Below are positions 17,753 to 28,560 of a DNA stretch of 64,000 nt, in pieces. The notes under the pieces were generated by a model that saw nothing but the letters and a program-made list of their open reading frames with translations, was not told where the DNA came from and did no database searches. A program made the translations under genes and the position numbers. Every line of letters starts with the position of its first letter. The stretch's first letter is position 1. Source of the stretch: Lysobacterales bacterium 15-68-25 (GTDB lineage Bacteria > Pseudomonadota > Gammaproteobacteria > Xanthomonadales > Rhodanobacteraceae); NCBI GenBank assembly GCA_002279065.1, contig NCKB01000013.1, positions 1 to 64,000 on the forward strand. The letters are read 5' to 3'.

Positions 17753-17866
17753 ATGTCCGTATCGAGGAGCAAGCTTCCCGCCAGCCAAGCGCGCCGGTCG
17801 CCGCGTCCAGCGCGGTGGACCGGCCACCGACCCGCCACCACGGAGCGCAGCGGGAGGCCGTCATGA
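17753..17866 (+). CDS. possible 37-residue leader peptide upstream of the EF-G-like gene
   Basis: ATG at 17753 is preceded by a near-ideal AGGAGGG (17739-17745) at 7-nt spacing. The frame runs 37 codons and its stop TGA overlaps the next gene's ATG as ATGA. The product is strongly basic (rich in Arg, Ser and Pro), begins MSVSRSKLPASQ and has no recognisable domain. The strong ribosome binding site and exact overlap suggest a translated leader coupled to the GTPase. The composition is ordinary for a chance frame in this GC-rich DNA, so it remains a candidate. Confidence 0.35.
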   Translation: MSVSRSKLPASQARRSPRPARWTGHRPATTERSGRPS

Positions 17867-19914
17867 ACGCGCCACCCGTGGTTGCCACCGAACACATCCG
17901 CAACATCGCCCTGGCCGGCCACGCCGGCAGCGGCAAGACCACCCTCCTCGAGGCCCTGCTCTATGCCGCCGGCGTGATCCAGGCCCAGGGCACGATCGAG
18001 AAGGGCAACACCTTTTCCGACACCGACGCGCAGGAGAAGGCCCGCGGCCATTCCATCGACACCTGCCTGGCCTCGCTGATGCACGGCGACTGCCGCATCC
18101 AGTTGATCGACACCCCCGGCTACGCCGACTTCCGCGGCCCGGCGCTGGCGGCGCTGGCCGCGGTGGACACCGTCGCGGTGGTGGTCAACGCCGCCAACGG
18201 CATCGAGCACGGCACCCGCCGCATGGTCGAGCACGCGCGCCAGCGCGGCCTGGCCTGCGTGCTGGTGGTCAACCGTATCGACAGCGACGCTGCCGCGCTG
18301 CCCGCGCTGGTGGAAGACCTGCGCGAGACCTTCGGCCGCGAGTGCCTGCCGGTGAACCTGCCCGCCGCGGGCGGCACCGAAGTGCGCGATGCGTTCTTCC
18401 AGCGCGAGGGCGATACCGATTTCTCCTCGCTGGCCGAGGCGCACCAGCAGCTGATCGACCAGGTGGTGGAGATCAACGAGACGGTGATGGGCGCCTATCT
18501 GGACACCGGCGAGGACGCGATCACGCCGCAGCAGCTGCACGACGCGTTCGAGCAGTGCCTGCGCGAGCGGCACCTGGTGCCGATCTGCTTCGTAAGCGCG
18601 CGATCGGGTGCCGGCGTGCGCGAGTTCCTGGATCTCGCAGTGCGCCTGCTGCCGCACCCGGGCGAGGCCAACCCACCGCCCTTCCTCGATGCGCAGGACA
18701 AGCCGGTGGCGGTCGCCGCCGATCCGGCAAGACACGTGATCGCCGACGTGTTCAAGATCGTCAACGACCCGTTCGTCGGCAAGCTCGGCGTGTTCCGCGT
18801 GTGGCAGGGCACGGTGCGCCGCGACACGCAGCTGTTCGTCGACGACGGCCGCAAGCCGTTCCGCGTCGCCCACCTGCTGCGGCTTGAGGGCAACCGTCAC
18901 GTCGAGATCGACCAGGCCGTGCCCGGCGACATCGCGGCGGTGGCCAAGGTCGAGGAGATCCACTTCGACGCCGTGCTGCACGATTCGCACGACGAGGACC
19001 GCATCCACCTCGTGCCGATGGCCTACCCGCAACCGATGGCCGGGCTGGCGCTGGAACCGAGGCACAAGGGCCAGGAACAGAAGCTGGCGCTGGCACTGGC
19101 GCGGCTGGCCGAGGAAGACCCCTGCCTGCGCGTCGAGCACCGACGCGAGCTCAACGAGACCGTGCTGCGCGGACTCTCCGATCTGCACCTGTCGATCGCG
19201 CTGGAGCGCATGCGCGAACGCTACGGCGTGGAGGTCACCACGCATCCGCCGCGGATCGCCTACCGCGAGACCATCACCGCCAGCGCCGACGGCCACCACC
19301 GGCACAAGAAGCAGACCGGCGGCGCCGGCCAGTTCGGCGAGGTGCTGCTGCGGGTCGAACCGCTGGAGCGCGGCGCCGGCTTCGCCTTCGTCGACGCGGT
19401 GAAGGGCGGCGCGATCCCCGGCCAGTTCCTGCCGGCGATCGAGAAGGGCGTGCGCCAGGCGATGGACCACGGCGCGATCGCCGGCTTCCCGCTGCAGGAC
19501 GTGCGCGTGACCGTGCTCGACGGCAAGCACCACTCGGTCGATTCCAAGGAAGTCGCCTTCATCACCGCCGGGCGCAAGGCCTTCCTCGATGCGGTGGGCA
19601 AGGCGCAGCCGGTGGTGCTGGAGCCGATCGTGTCGCTGGAGGTGGCGATTCCCGAGGCGCACGTGGGCGACATCACCGGCAGCCTGGCCGGCAAGCGCGC
19701 GCGCATCCTCGGCACCGACCTGCAGCGCGGCGGCGAGCTGCTGATCCGCGCCCTCGCGCCGCTGGCCGAGCTGGCCGACTACGCCACCGAGCTGCGTGCG
19801 GTCACCGCCGGCCGCGGCCGCTACGGCATGGAGCTGAGCCACTACGAGGCGGCGCCACCGGCGATGCAGAAGCACCTGCGCGAAGCCTGGCGCCCGCATC
19901 TCGACGAAGACTGA
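17863..19914 (+). CDS. elongation factor G-like translational GTPase
   Basis: The 683-residue protein has the five-domain EF-G layout. The G domain shows the P-loop GHAGSGKTTL (residues 19-28), G3 as DTPGYADF and G4 as NRIDSD where most factors have NKxD. Domain II follows (IVNDPFVGKLGVFRVW), then domain IV (HKKQTGGAGQFGEVLLRVEPL) and a C-terminal domain with GRGRYGMELSHYE. The P-loop form belongs to the secondary EF-G-like group rather than to canonical FusA, and there are no ribosomal protein genes around it. It may act on ribosomes under special conditions; its exact role is unknown. GGGAGG precedes the chosen ATG. Confidence 0.88.
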   Translation: MNAPPVVATEHIRNIALAGHAGSGKTTLLEALLYAAGVIQAQGTIEKGNTFSDTDAQEKARGHSIDTCLASLMHGDCRIQLIDTPGYADFRGPALAALAAVDTVAVVVNAANGIEHGTRRMVEHARQRGLACVLVVNRIDSDAAALPALVEDLRETFGRECLPVNLPAAGGTEVRDAFFQREGDTDFSSLAEAHQQLIDQVVEINETVMGAYLDTGEDAITPQQLHDAFEQCLRERHLVPICFVSARSGAGVREFLDLAVRLLPHPGEANPPPFLDAQDKPVAVAADPARHVIADVFKIVNDPFVGKLGVFRVWQGTVRRDTQLFVDDGRKPFRVAHLLRLEGNRHVEIDQAVPGDIAAVAKVEEIHFDAVLHDSHDEDRIHLVPMAYPQPMAGLALEPRHKGQEQKLALALARLAEEDPCLRVEHRRELNETVLRGLSDLHLSIALERMRERYGVEVTTHPPRIAYRETITASADGHHRHKKQTGGAGQFGEVLLRVEPLERGAGFAFVDAVKGGAIPGQFLPAIEKGVRQAMDHGAIAGFPLQDVRVTVLDGKHHSVDSKEVAFITAGRKAFLDAVGKAQPVVLEPIVSLEVAIPEAHVGDITGSLAGKRARILGTDLQRGGELLIRALAPLAELADYATELRAVTAGRGRYGMELSHYEAAPPAMQKHLREAWRPHLDED

Positions 19915-19923
19915 TCCTCGACT

Positions 19924-19948
19924 GCCGGCGTCCGCAGCGGACGCCGGC
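19924..19948. terminator. hairpin between convergent genes
   Basis: GCCGGCGTCC and GGACGCCGGC (19924-19933 and 19939-19948) form a perfect 10-bp stem with a 5-nt loop. It lies between the ends of the EF-G-like gene and the PfpI-type gene. There is no T-run, so termination is likely but not certain. Confidence 0.5.
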
Positions 19949-19949
19949 C

Positions 19950-20495
19950 TCAGGCCGCCAGGCGCTCGATCAGCGCGTGGGTGAACGCCGGGATGTCGTC
20001 CGGCTTGCGGCTGGTGATCAGGGCCCCGTCGGCCACCACCGCCTTGTCCTGCCACTGCGCGCCGGCGTTCTCCAGGTCGTGGCGCAGCGAGGGCCAGGAG
20101 GTGACCTTGCGTCCCATCACCAGCCCGGCATCGATCAGCGTCCACGGGCCGTGGCAGATCGCCGCCACCGGCTTGCCGGAGGCGCCGAAGTCGCGGATGA
20201 AGTCGATCGCCTCCTCGCGCAACCGCAGTTTGTCCGGATTGATCACTCCGCCCGGCAGCACCAGCGCGTCGAAGTCCCCGGCATGCGCCTTGGCCAGCGG
20301 CAGGTCCACCTTCACCGAACCGGCCCAGTCGCCGCCCTTCCAGCCGCGGATCTGCTTCGATCCGTCCGGTGCGATCACCGCCACTTCCGCACCCGCGGCC
20401 TCCAGCAGGCGCTTGGGTTCGGTCAGCTCGCTGTGCTCGAAACCGTCGGTCGCCAGGACGGCGATGCGGCGGCCATGCAGGTCATTGGCGCTCAT
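19950..20495 (-). CDS. DJ-1/PfpI family protein (YhbO-like)
   Basis: The 181-residue cytosolic protein is a PfpI-type member of the DJ-1 superfamily. It begins with a Rossmann-like strand (RIAVLATDGFEHSEL) and carries the nucleophile Cys in VAAICHGPW after a family Glu (HSELTEP). The segment TSWPSLRHDLENAGAQWQDKAVVADGALITSRKPDDIPAF is typical of the YhbO/PfpI subgroup. Relatives are described as stress-related proteins with glyoxalase/deglycase or protease-like activities, and the activity in vivo is debated. Length is normal for the family. It is transcribed convergently with the EF-G-like gene. Confidence 0.9.
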   Translation of the reverse strand: MSANDLHGRRIAVLATDGFEHSELTEPKRLLEAAGAEVAVIAPDGSKQIRGWKGGDWAGSVKVDLPLAKAHAGDFDALVLPGGVINPDKLRLREEAIDFIRDFGASGKPVAAICHGPWTLIDAGLVMGRKVTSWPSLRHDLENAGAQWQDKAVVADGALITSRKPDDIPAFTHALIERLAA

Positions 20496-20580
20496 GGTGG
20501 AAGCTCCTTCGCGGGCGGAATGCGGCAATCTCGCAGGTCGGGCATCGCCGGGGCGTCGTCGTCGCGTTACCCCGGCGTGA

Positions 20581-22161
<1,581 letters not shown>

Positions 22162-22629
22162 TCAGCGCTTGGGCTGCAGCAGCGTGCCCGTGCACTTGGG
22201 CGAACCGCACAGGCACTTCCACAACTTCTTGAGCCGCGCGGTGTGCGGCACTTCCAGCACGATGCCGTAGTTGTAGGTGAGTTCCTCGCCGGGCTTTATC
22301 GTGCGGATCGCCTCGATCATCACCTTGTCCCTGCGCGGGTCGCCACTGGCGCTCTCCTCCACCACCGCGCGGCAGTTCGGATCGCAGCTGTGGTTGATCC
22401 AGCGCGCCGTGTTGCCCTTGCGGTTGGCGTCGATGATGTACTCGTCATTGAGCGTGAACAGGAAGGTGTGCCCGGTCTCGCCGCCGTCACCGTAGAGCTC
22501 GTCCGCCTCGGCGTGGGTCATCAACGTGCCCTTGTACTGGACGACTTCCTCGCCCTTGCGGATCACATCGGTGGCGAACACGCCATTGCCGTGGATCGGC
22601 GAACGGCGGGCGACGAAACGTACAGGCAT
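22162..22629 (-). CDS. SET-domain protein (putative lysine methyltransferase)
   Basis: The 155-residue protein is almost entirely a SET domain plus a post-SET zinc knuckle. Visible are HGNGVFATDVIRKGEEVVQY, the SAM/pseudoknot motif WINHSCDPNC, the catalytic segment GEELTYNYG and the CLCGSPKCTG post-SET cysteines. SET proteins transfer methyl from SAM to protein lysines. Bacterial single-domain forms are scattered and their targets are mostly unknown. An open frame extends 44 codons upstream, but homology starts at this Met. It is tail to tail with glpK and divergent from the lipoprotein operon, sharing its upstream region. Confidence 0.88.
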   Translation of the reverse strand: MPVRFVARRSPIHGNGVFATDVIRKGEEVVQYKGTLMTHAEADELYGDGGETGHTFLFTLNDEYIIDANRKGNTARWINHSCDPNCRAVVEESASGDPRRDKVMIEAIRTIKPGEELTYNYGIVLEVPHTARLKKLWKCLCGSPKCTGTLLQPKR

Positions 22630-22782
22630 GCGGACAGTCCGGTGGCAGGGCAAACCCCGATGATGCCCGTTCGGCATGAACGTTGAAACCGCGCCGCAGT
22701 CGTGTCGGCCGTCGGACGGCCGTCCCCGGCCGGCGGCGGGACGGTTTCGGCCGCCACGCAAAGGTGGTTAGAATCGGATATT

Positions 22783-22796
22783 CAAACGATCGTTTG
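22783..22796. promoter_or_regulatory. perfect 14-bp palindrome CAAACGATCGTTTG, PsrA/TetR-type operator
   Basis: The palindrome is exact and lies 11 nt before the lipoprotein ATG, just after a possible -10 element (TAGAAT, 22769-22774). Its form, CAAAC-N4-GTTTG, matches the published PsrA-type consensus for TetR-family fatty-acid sensors. The next genes are a lipoprotein and an acyl-CoA dehydrogenase, which fits. No regulator gene is in the window. Confidence 0.65.
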
Positions 22797-22807
22797 GAGA
22801 AGCCGTG

Positions 22808-23287
22808 ATGCGCCTGACCCGCTGGATCGCCCCTATCGTGCTGGCCCTGGGCCTGGTCGCCTGCGGGCCGCCGCGCAAGAGCGTGTTCCCGCCGGCGGTC
22901 AGCATCCAGCAGTTGCAGGTGAAGCCCGATGGACTCTGGCACCTCACGGTGCGCATCCAGAACAACAGCTACGGCGAGATGGACTTCACCGCGCTGGAAG
23001 GCACGATGCAGGTGGCCCAGCTCGAGCCGGTGCGCCTGCACGGCACCTTCAAGCGCGACATCCCCGCCCTTTCCGGCGACGTGGTCGACATCGACGTGCT
23101 GCCGACCCCGCAGATGAGTTCCGCGCTGGCCGAGGTCGCGGCCAAGGGCAGCGCCGGCTCGCTCGCCTACCGGGTCAGCGGCACCGCCCACGCCAGGCCC
23201 GAGCAGGAAAAGCAGGCCCGCGATTTCAATTTCAGCGGCAACGACTGGCTGTCGCCCGTGCCGGGGATTCCCGGCACCTTCCGCTGA
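22808..23287 (+). CDS. lipoprotein with LEA14/WHy-like domain
   Basis: The 159-residue protein begins with a lipoprotein signal (MRLTRWIAPIVLALGLVAC, lipobox LVAC, Cys19). One beta-rich domain follows, with QNNSYGEMDFTALEGTMQV and EPVRLHGTFKRDIPALSGDVVDIDV. The pattern of a conserved NNS...MDF core followed by alternating strands resembles LEA-2/WHy-type domains. It is expected on the periplasmic face of a membrane. It lies 42 nt upstream of the acyl-CoA dehydrogenase and is probably in the same operon. A GTG one codon upstream is an alternative start; GGAGA precedes both. Function unknown. Confidence 0.8.
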   Translation: MRLTRWIAPIVLALGLVACGPPRKSVFPPAVSIQQLQVKPDGLWHLTVRIQNNSYGEMDFTALEGTMQVAQLEPVRLHGTFKRDIPALSGDVVDIDVLPTPQMSSALAEVAAKGSAGSLAYRVSGTAHARPEQEKQARDFNFSGNDWLSPVPGIPGTFR

Positions 23288-23329
23288 TCCGCTTCTCAAG
23301 TTCCATCCATTCCACCGAAGGACATCGCC

Positions 23330-25120
<1,791 letters not shown>

Positions 25121-25142
25121 GCCAACTCGCCCGCGACCCGAG

Positions 25143-25170
25143 AACGCCCGGCCATGCCGGGCGTTTTCTT
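25143..25170 (+). terminator. intrinsic terminator after the acyl-CoA dehydrogenase
   Basis: AACGCCCGGC and GCCGGGCGTT form a perfect 10-bp stem with a CAT loop, followed by TTCTT. It lies 23 nt after the stop codon. Confidence 0.9.
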
Positions 25171-25251
25171 GTGTCATGAAGGGCCATGTCGGCCCTGTCG
25201 CACGACCACGGCGGTTGCTACGCTGCCGAAAACGACAAGGGGAAAATACTC

Positions 25252-25797
25252 ATGCGCCGGATCGCCGTGCTGTTCGCCTGCCTGCTTGCCTGCACCGGCG
25301 CCTTTGCCGGCACGACGCTGCAACCCGGCGACACGCCGCCCGACACGCTGGGCGTCACCCGCGACGGCACGCACCTCACGCTCTCGTCCATGCGCGGCAA
25401 GGTCGTGGTGGTGAGCTTCTGGGCCACCTGGTGCGGCTACTGCATGAAGGAAATGCCTACCCTCGGCAGCATCCAGCAGGTGGCGATCCAGAAACACCTG
25501 CCGCTGCAGATCGTTGCGGTCAACCACCAGGAGAACCGCGAGACCTTCGTGGGCGTCGCACGCAATATGCATCGCCTCCTGCCCAGCCTGCTGATGAGCT
25601 GGGACGAGAACGGCAGCGTCGGGCGTCCCTACGGCAGCGACGATGGCATCCCGGTCATGGCGATCTTCCATCCGGACGGCACGCTGGCGGACCTGCACGT
25701 GGGCTACGACGAGAGCGATCTCAATGGGATTCTCGGCGAGATCAACACCCTGCTCGCCGACGCGGCGAAGCCACGGACCGCGCCCGCCTCGCCCTGA
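25252..25797 (+). CDS. TlpA/ResA-like periplasmic thioredoxin-fold protein
   Basis: The 181-residue protein has a signal peptide (MRRIAVLFACLLACTGAFAG) and an AhpC-TSA/Redoxin-type thioredoxin fold. The strand KVVVVSFWATWCGYC carries the CxxC pair, and GIPVMAIFHPDG is the cis-Pro region. Such proteins reduce periplasmic disulfides, often for cytochrome c or metal-centre assembly. The context here is a copper-uptake cluster immediately downstream, where a thiol reductant would fit. The ATG at 25252 is preferred because it starts the signal peptide; an in-frame ATG 22 codons upstream lies close after the previous terminator. Confidence 0.88.
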   Translation: MRRIAVLFACLLACTGAFAGTTLQPGDTPPDTLGVTRDGTHLTLSSMRGKVVVVSFWATWCGYCMKEMPTLGSIQQVAIQKHLPLQIVAVNHQENRETFVGVARNMHRLLPSLLMSWDENGSVGRPYGSDDGIPVMAIFHPDGTLADLHVGYDESDLNGILGEINTLLADAAKPRTAPASP

Positions 25798-25899
25798 GAT
25801 CCGGCACACGCCGTCGGCGGCACCTTGCCGCAGCCGCTTACGGCCACCCGACAACCGTGACACGATGACAAGTTGCTGAGATCTCCAGACCGCCGTTCC

Positions 25900-26268
25900 G
25901 TGCCCATCCCGCGCCGCCAACGAGGCTTCGTCGCCTGGCTCGCCATCGTCGCCCTGTGGCTGACGATCGTCGCGCCCGTGGTGTCGCAGACGCTGGCGAA
26001 CCCGCTGGACTCGCTGATCAGCATCGGTGCCTGCGGCGCCCATCAGCCGGACGGCACGCAGACCCCACCGACGGGCCACCTGCTGGAAAAGTGCGGCTAC
26101 TGCGGACTGCTCGCCGGTCACTCGATGCTGCCCGACGCATCGCCGGTGCAGGTTCCCGGGCTCGCGCTGGCTGGCATGTCGCTCATCGCCGTCCGGCCGC
26201 CCGAACGCAGCGCGATCGTGCTGCTCGCCGCCGCACCCCGCGGCCCTCCCCTGGTCACGCACGCCTGA
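25900..26268 (+). CDS. DUF2946 family small membrane protein of the copper cluster
   Basis: The roughly 122-residue protein has one N-terminal hydrophobic helix (FVAWLAIVALWLTIVAPVV) and a conserved motif LEKCGYCGLLAGH, Cys-x2-Cys followed by His, suited to metal binding. A second hydrophobic stretch lies near the C-terminus. DUF2946 proteins are usually found just before a TonB-dependent copper receptor, exactly as here. A role in copper handling at the inner membrane is inferred from this context. The GTG at 25900 is preferred; an in-frame TTG at 25873 would add nine residues. No ATG is available near the start. Confidence 0.8.
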   Translation: MPIPRRQRGFVAWLAIVALWLTIVAPVVSQTLANPLDSLISIGACGAHQPDGTQTPPTGHLLEKCGYCGLLAGHSMLPDASPVQVPGLALAGMSLIAVRPPERSAIVLLAAAPRGPPLVTHA

Positions 26269-26395
26269 ACCCACGCCACGCGGATAGCTGACCGACCGTC
26301 TCCGGCCCTGCCGGACCGATGGTCGGAAGCGGCATCCGAACCGTGATCGCGCATGGCCCGCGTGCCATGCGCCGTTGCCGATTCCAGGGATTTCC

Positions 26396-28498
26396 ATGAC
26401 TCACCAGACGCTTCACCGGCGCGCGCACGCACGCGCCCGCCTCTTGCCGCGCGCCCTCGGCGCCTCCATTGCGCTGGCGCTCGCCGGCCCGGCACTTGCC
26501 ACCGACATCCTGCCCACCCAGCAGATGTCGCCAGTGGTCGTCACGGCACCGATGCAGGACAGCCCGCTCACCGTGGTGACCGACCCGAAGGCCCCGCGCC
26601 AGCCGGTGCCGGCCAGCGACGGCGCCGACCTGCTCAAGAGCATTCCCGGCTTCTCGATGATCCGCAAAGGCGGCAGCAACGGCGACCCGGTGCTGCGCGG
26701 CATGAGCGGCTCGCGACTGGGCATCCTGATGGACGGCGGCCAGATCGCCGGCGGCTGCCCATCGCGCATGGATCCGCCGACGGCCTACATCGCGCCGGAG
26801 CTCTACGATCGCGTCACCGTGATCAAGGGGCCGGAAACGGTGATCTACGGCCCCGGCAACTCCGCGGGAGTGGTGCGCTTCGACCGTGACTTCAGCCGCT
26901 ATGCCGCACCGGGCTACAGCGTCGACGCCAGCGTGCTCGGCGGCTCCTGGGGACGCAACGACCAGAACCTGGATCTGCGCGCCGGCGCGCCGACCGGATA
27001 CCTGGGCGTGGCCGCCAACCACACGCACTCGCAGGACTACCAGGACGGCGACGGCAACCGGGTGCACTCGCGCTACGACCGCTGGAACGTCGACACCACG
27101 CTCGGCTGGACGCCTACCGACGACACGCGGCTGGAGCTGGCCGTCGGCAAGGGCAACGGCCAGGCGGCCTACGCATTCAGCAGCATGGACGGCTCGCAGT
27201 TCCTGCGCGAGAGCGTCGGCCTGACCCTGGTGCAGCAGCACCTCACGCGGCACTGGGACAAGCTGGAAGTGCAGGCGTACACCAACTACGCCGACCACGT
27301 GATGGACAACTACACGCTGCGCCAGCCCGACCCGGCCAGCATGATGCCGATGCCGATGGCTTCCAATGTGGCCCGGCGCACCCACGGCGGTCGCATCGCC
27401 GGCACCTGGCGATGGGACGACGTGCTGGAGCTGGTCGCCGGCCTGGATGGCTCGAGCAGCACGCACACCGCCCGGCTGGGTGGCGCCCCCGGCAGCATGA
27501 ACGACTACCGCCTGCTGCCGCGCCTGCGCGACGCGCGCATCAGCAACGTCGGCGCCTTCGGCGAGTTGCGCTGGACGTTCGCGCCCCGCCAGCGGCTGGT
27601 CAGCGGCGCCCGCATCGATCGCGCGCAGGCCCGCGGTTACCAGCTCACCCTGTCTTCCGGAACCAGCATGGGTTCGGGGATGAGCAGCAGCATGGCGGCG
27701 AAGGTCAGCGCCGACCGCTCCTCCACCCTACCCTCCGGCTTCGTCCGCTACGAGCGGGATCTGGCGACCACACCGGCCACGTTCTACGCCGGCATCGGCC
27801 ATGTCGCGCGCTTTCCCGACTACTGGGAGCTGTTCGGCCGGCACGTGGACACCTCCGTCTCGAGCTTCCGCAGCCTGCAGCCGGAGCGCACCACCCAGCT
27901 GGACATCGGCCTGCAGTACCACGACACCCGCATGAAGGCCTGGATCTCCGGCTATGCCGGCGTGGTGCAGGACTTCATCCTGATGCACTACCCGATGACC
28001 CCCATGGGTACGGGGACGGCGAGCAACGTGCAGGCACGCATCGCCGGCGGCGAAGCCGGCGTGAGCTACGCGTTCGATCCGCACTGGAGCGGCGACGCCT
28101 CACTCAGCTACGCCTGGGGCGAGAACCGCACCGAGCACCGCCCGCTGCCGCAGATGCCACCGCGGGAGGCGCGCTTCGGCCTGACCTACACGCGCGATGC
28201 CTGGTCGGCCGGCGCCCTCTGGCGCGTGGCTTCTGCCCAGCATCGCGTGGCCATCGGCGAGGGCAACATCGTCGGCCAGGACCTGGGGCCGAGCGGAGGC
28301 TTTGGCGTGCTCTCGCTCAACGGCAGCTACCGCCTCGGCACGCACCTGACGCTGAGCGCCGGTGTCGACAACCTGCTGGGCAAGACCTACGCCGAGCACC
28401 TCAACGCCGCCCCGATCGGACTGGTCGGCTACGTCAATACCGTCCGCGTGAACGAGCCCGGCCGCACCGGCTGGGTGAAGCTCGCGATTCGCCTCTGA
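26396..28498 (+). CDS. TonB-dependent copper receptor (OprC-like)
   Basis: The roughly 700-residue outer-membrane receptor has a signal peptide ending GPALA and a TonB-box-like MSPVVVTAP. The plug domain (about 45-180) contains LLKSIPGFSMIRKGGSNGDPVLRGMSGSRLGILMDGG and the subfamily segment GGCPSRMDPPTAYI. A 22-stranded barrel follows, ending VKLAIRL. Met-rich loops (SMMPMPMASN; SGTSMGSGMSSSMAA; MHYPMTPMGTG) fit copper binding. It belongs to the family annotated as TonB-dependent copper receptors. The ATG at 26396 follows CAGGGA; an upstream TTG is unlikely. It sits between DUF2946 and the Cys-rich barrel. Confidence 0.92.
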   Translation: MTHQTLHRRAHARARLLPRALGASIALALAGPALATDILPTQQMSPVVVTAPMQDSPLTVVTDPKAPRQPVPASDGADLLKSIPGFSMIRKGGSNGDPVLRGMSGSRLGILMDGGQIAGGCPSRMDPPTAYIAPELYDRVTVIKGPETVIYGPGNSAGVVRFDRDFSRYAAPGYSVDASVLGGSWGRNDQNLDLRAGAPTGYLGVAANHTHSQDYQDGDGNRVHSRYDRWNVDTTLGWTPTDDTRLELAVGKGNGQAAYAFSSMDGSQFLRESVGLTLVQQHLTRHWDKLEVQAYTNYADHVMDNYTLRQPDPASMMPMPMASNVARRTHGGRIAGTWRWDDVLELVAGLDGSSSTHTARLGGAPGSMNDYRLLPRLRDARISNVGAFGELRWTFAPRQRLVSGARIDRAQARGYQLTLSSGTSMGSGMSSSMAAKVSADRSSTLPSGFVRYERDLATTPATFYAGIGHVARFPDYWELFGRHVDTSVSSFRSLQPERTTQLDIGLQYHDTRMKAWISGYAGVVQDFILMHYPMTPMGTGTASNVQARIAGGEAGVSYAFDPHWSGDASLSYAWGENRTEHRPLPQMPPREARFGLTYTRDAWSAGALWRVASAQHRVAIGEGNIVGQDLGPSGGFGVLSLNGSYRLGTHLTLSAGVDNLLGKTYAEHLNAAPIGLVGYVNTVRVNEPGRTGWVKLAIRL

Positions 28499-28512
28499 TC
28501 AGGACCCGACGA

Positions 28513-28536
28513 CGGGTACGCCGCACGGCGTACCCG
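28513..28536. promoter_or_regulatory. intercistronic perfect 10-bp hairpin in the copper cluster
   Basis: CGGGTACGCC and GGCGTACCCG (28513-28522 and 28527-28536) close a GCAC loop in the 62-nt gap between the receptor and the next barrel gene. There is no T-run, so a processing, stability or partial-attenuation element is more likely than a full terminator. Confidence 0.45.
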
Positions 28537-28560
28537 GTCTTCAAGCCGAAGGATTCCGCC

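Noticed and set aside
17515-20145. Long minus-strand frame over the EF-G-like gene
   Set aside because: No domain content; shadow of the GTPase gene.
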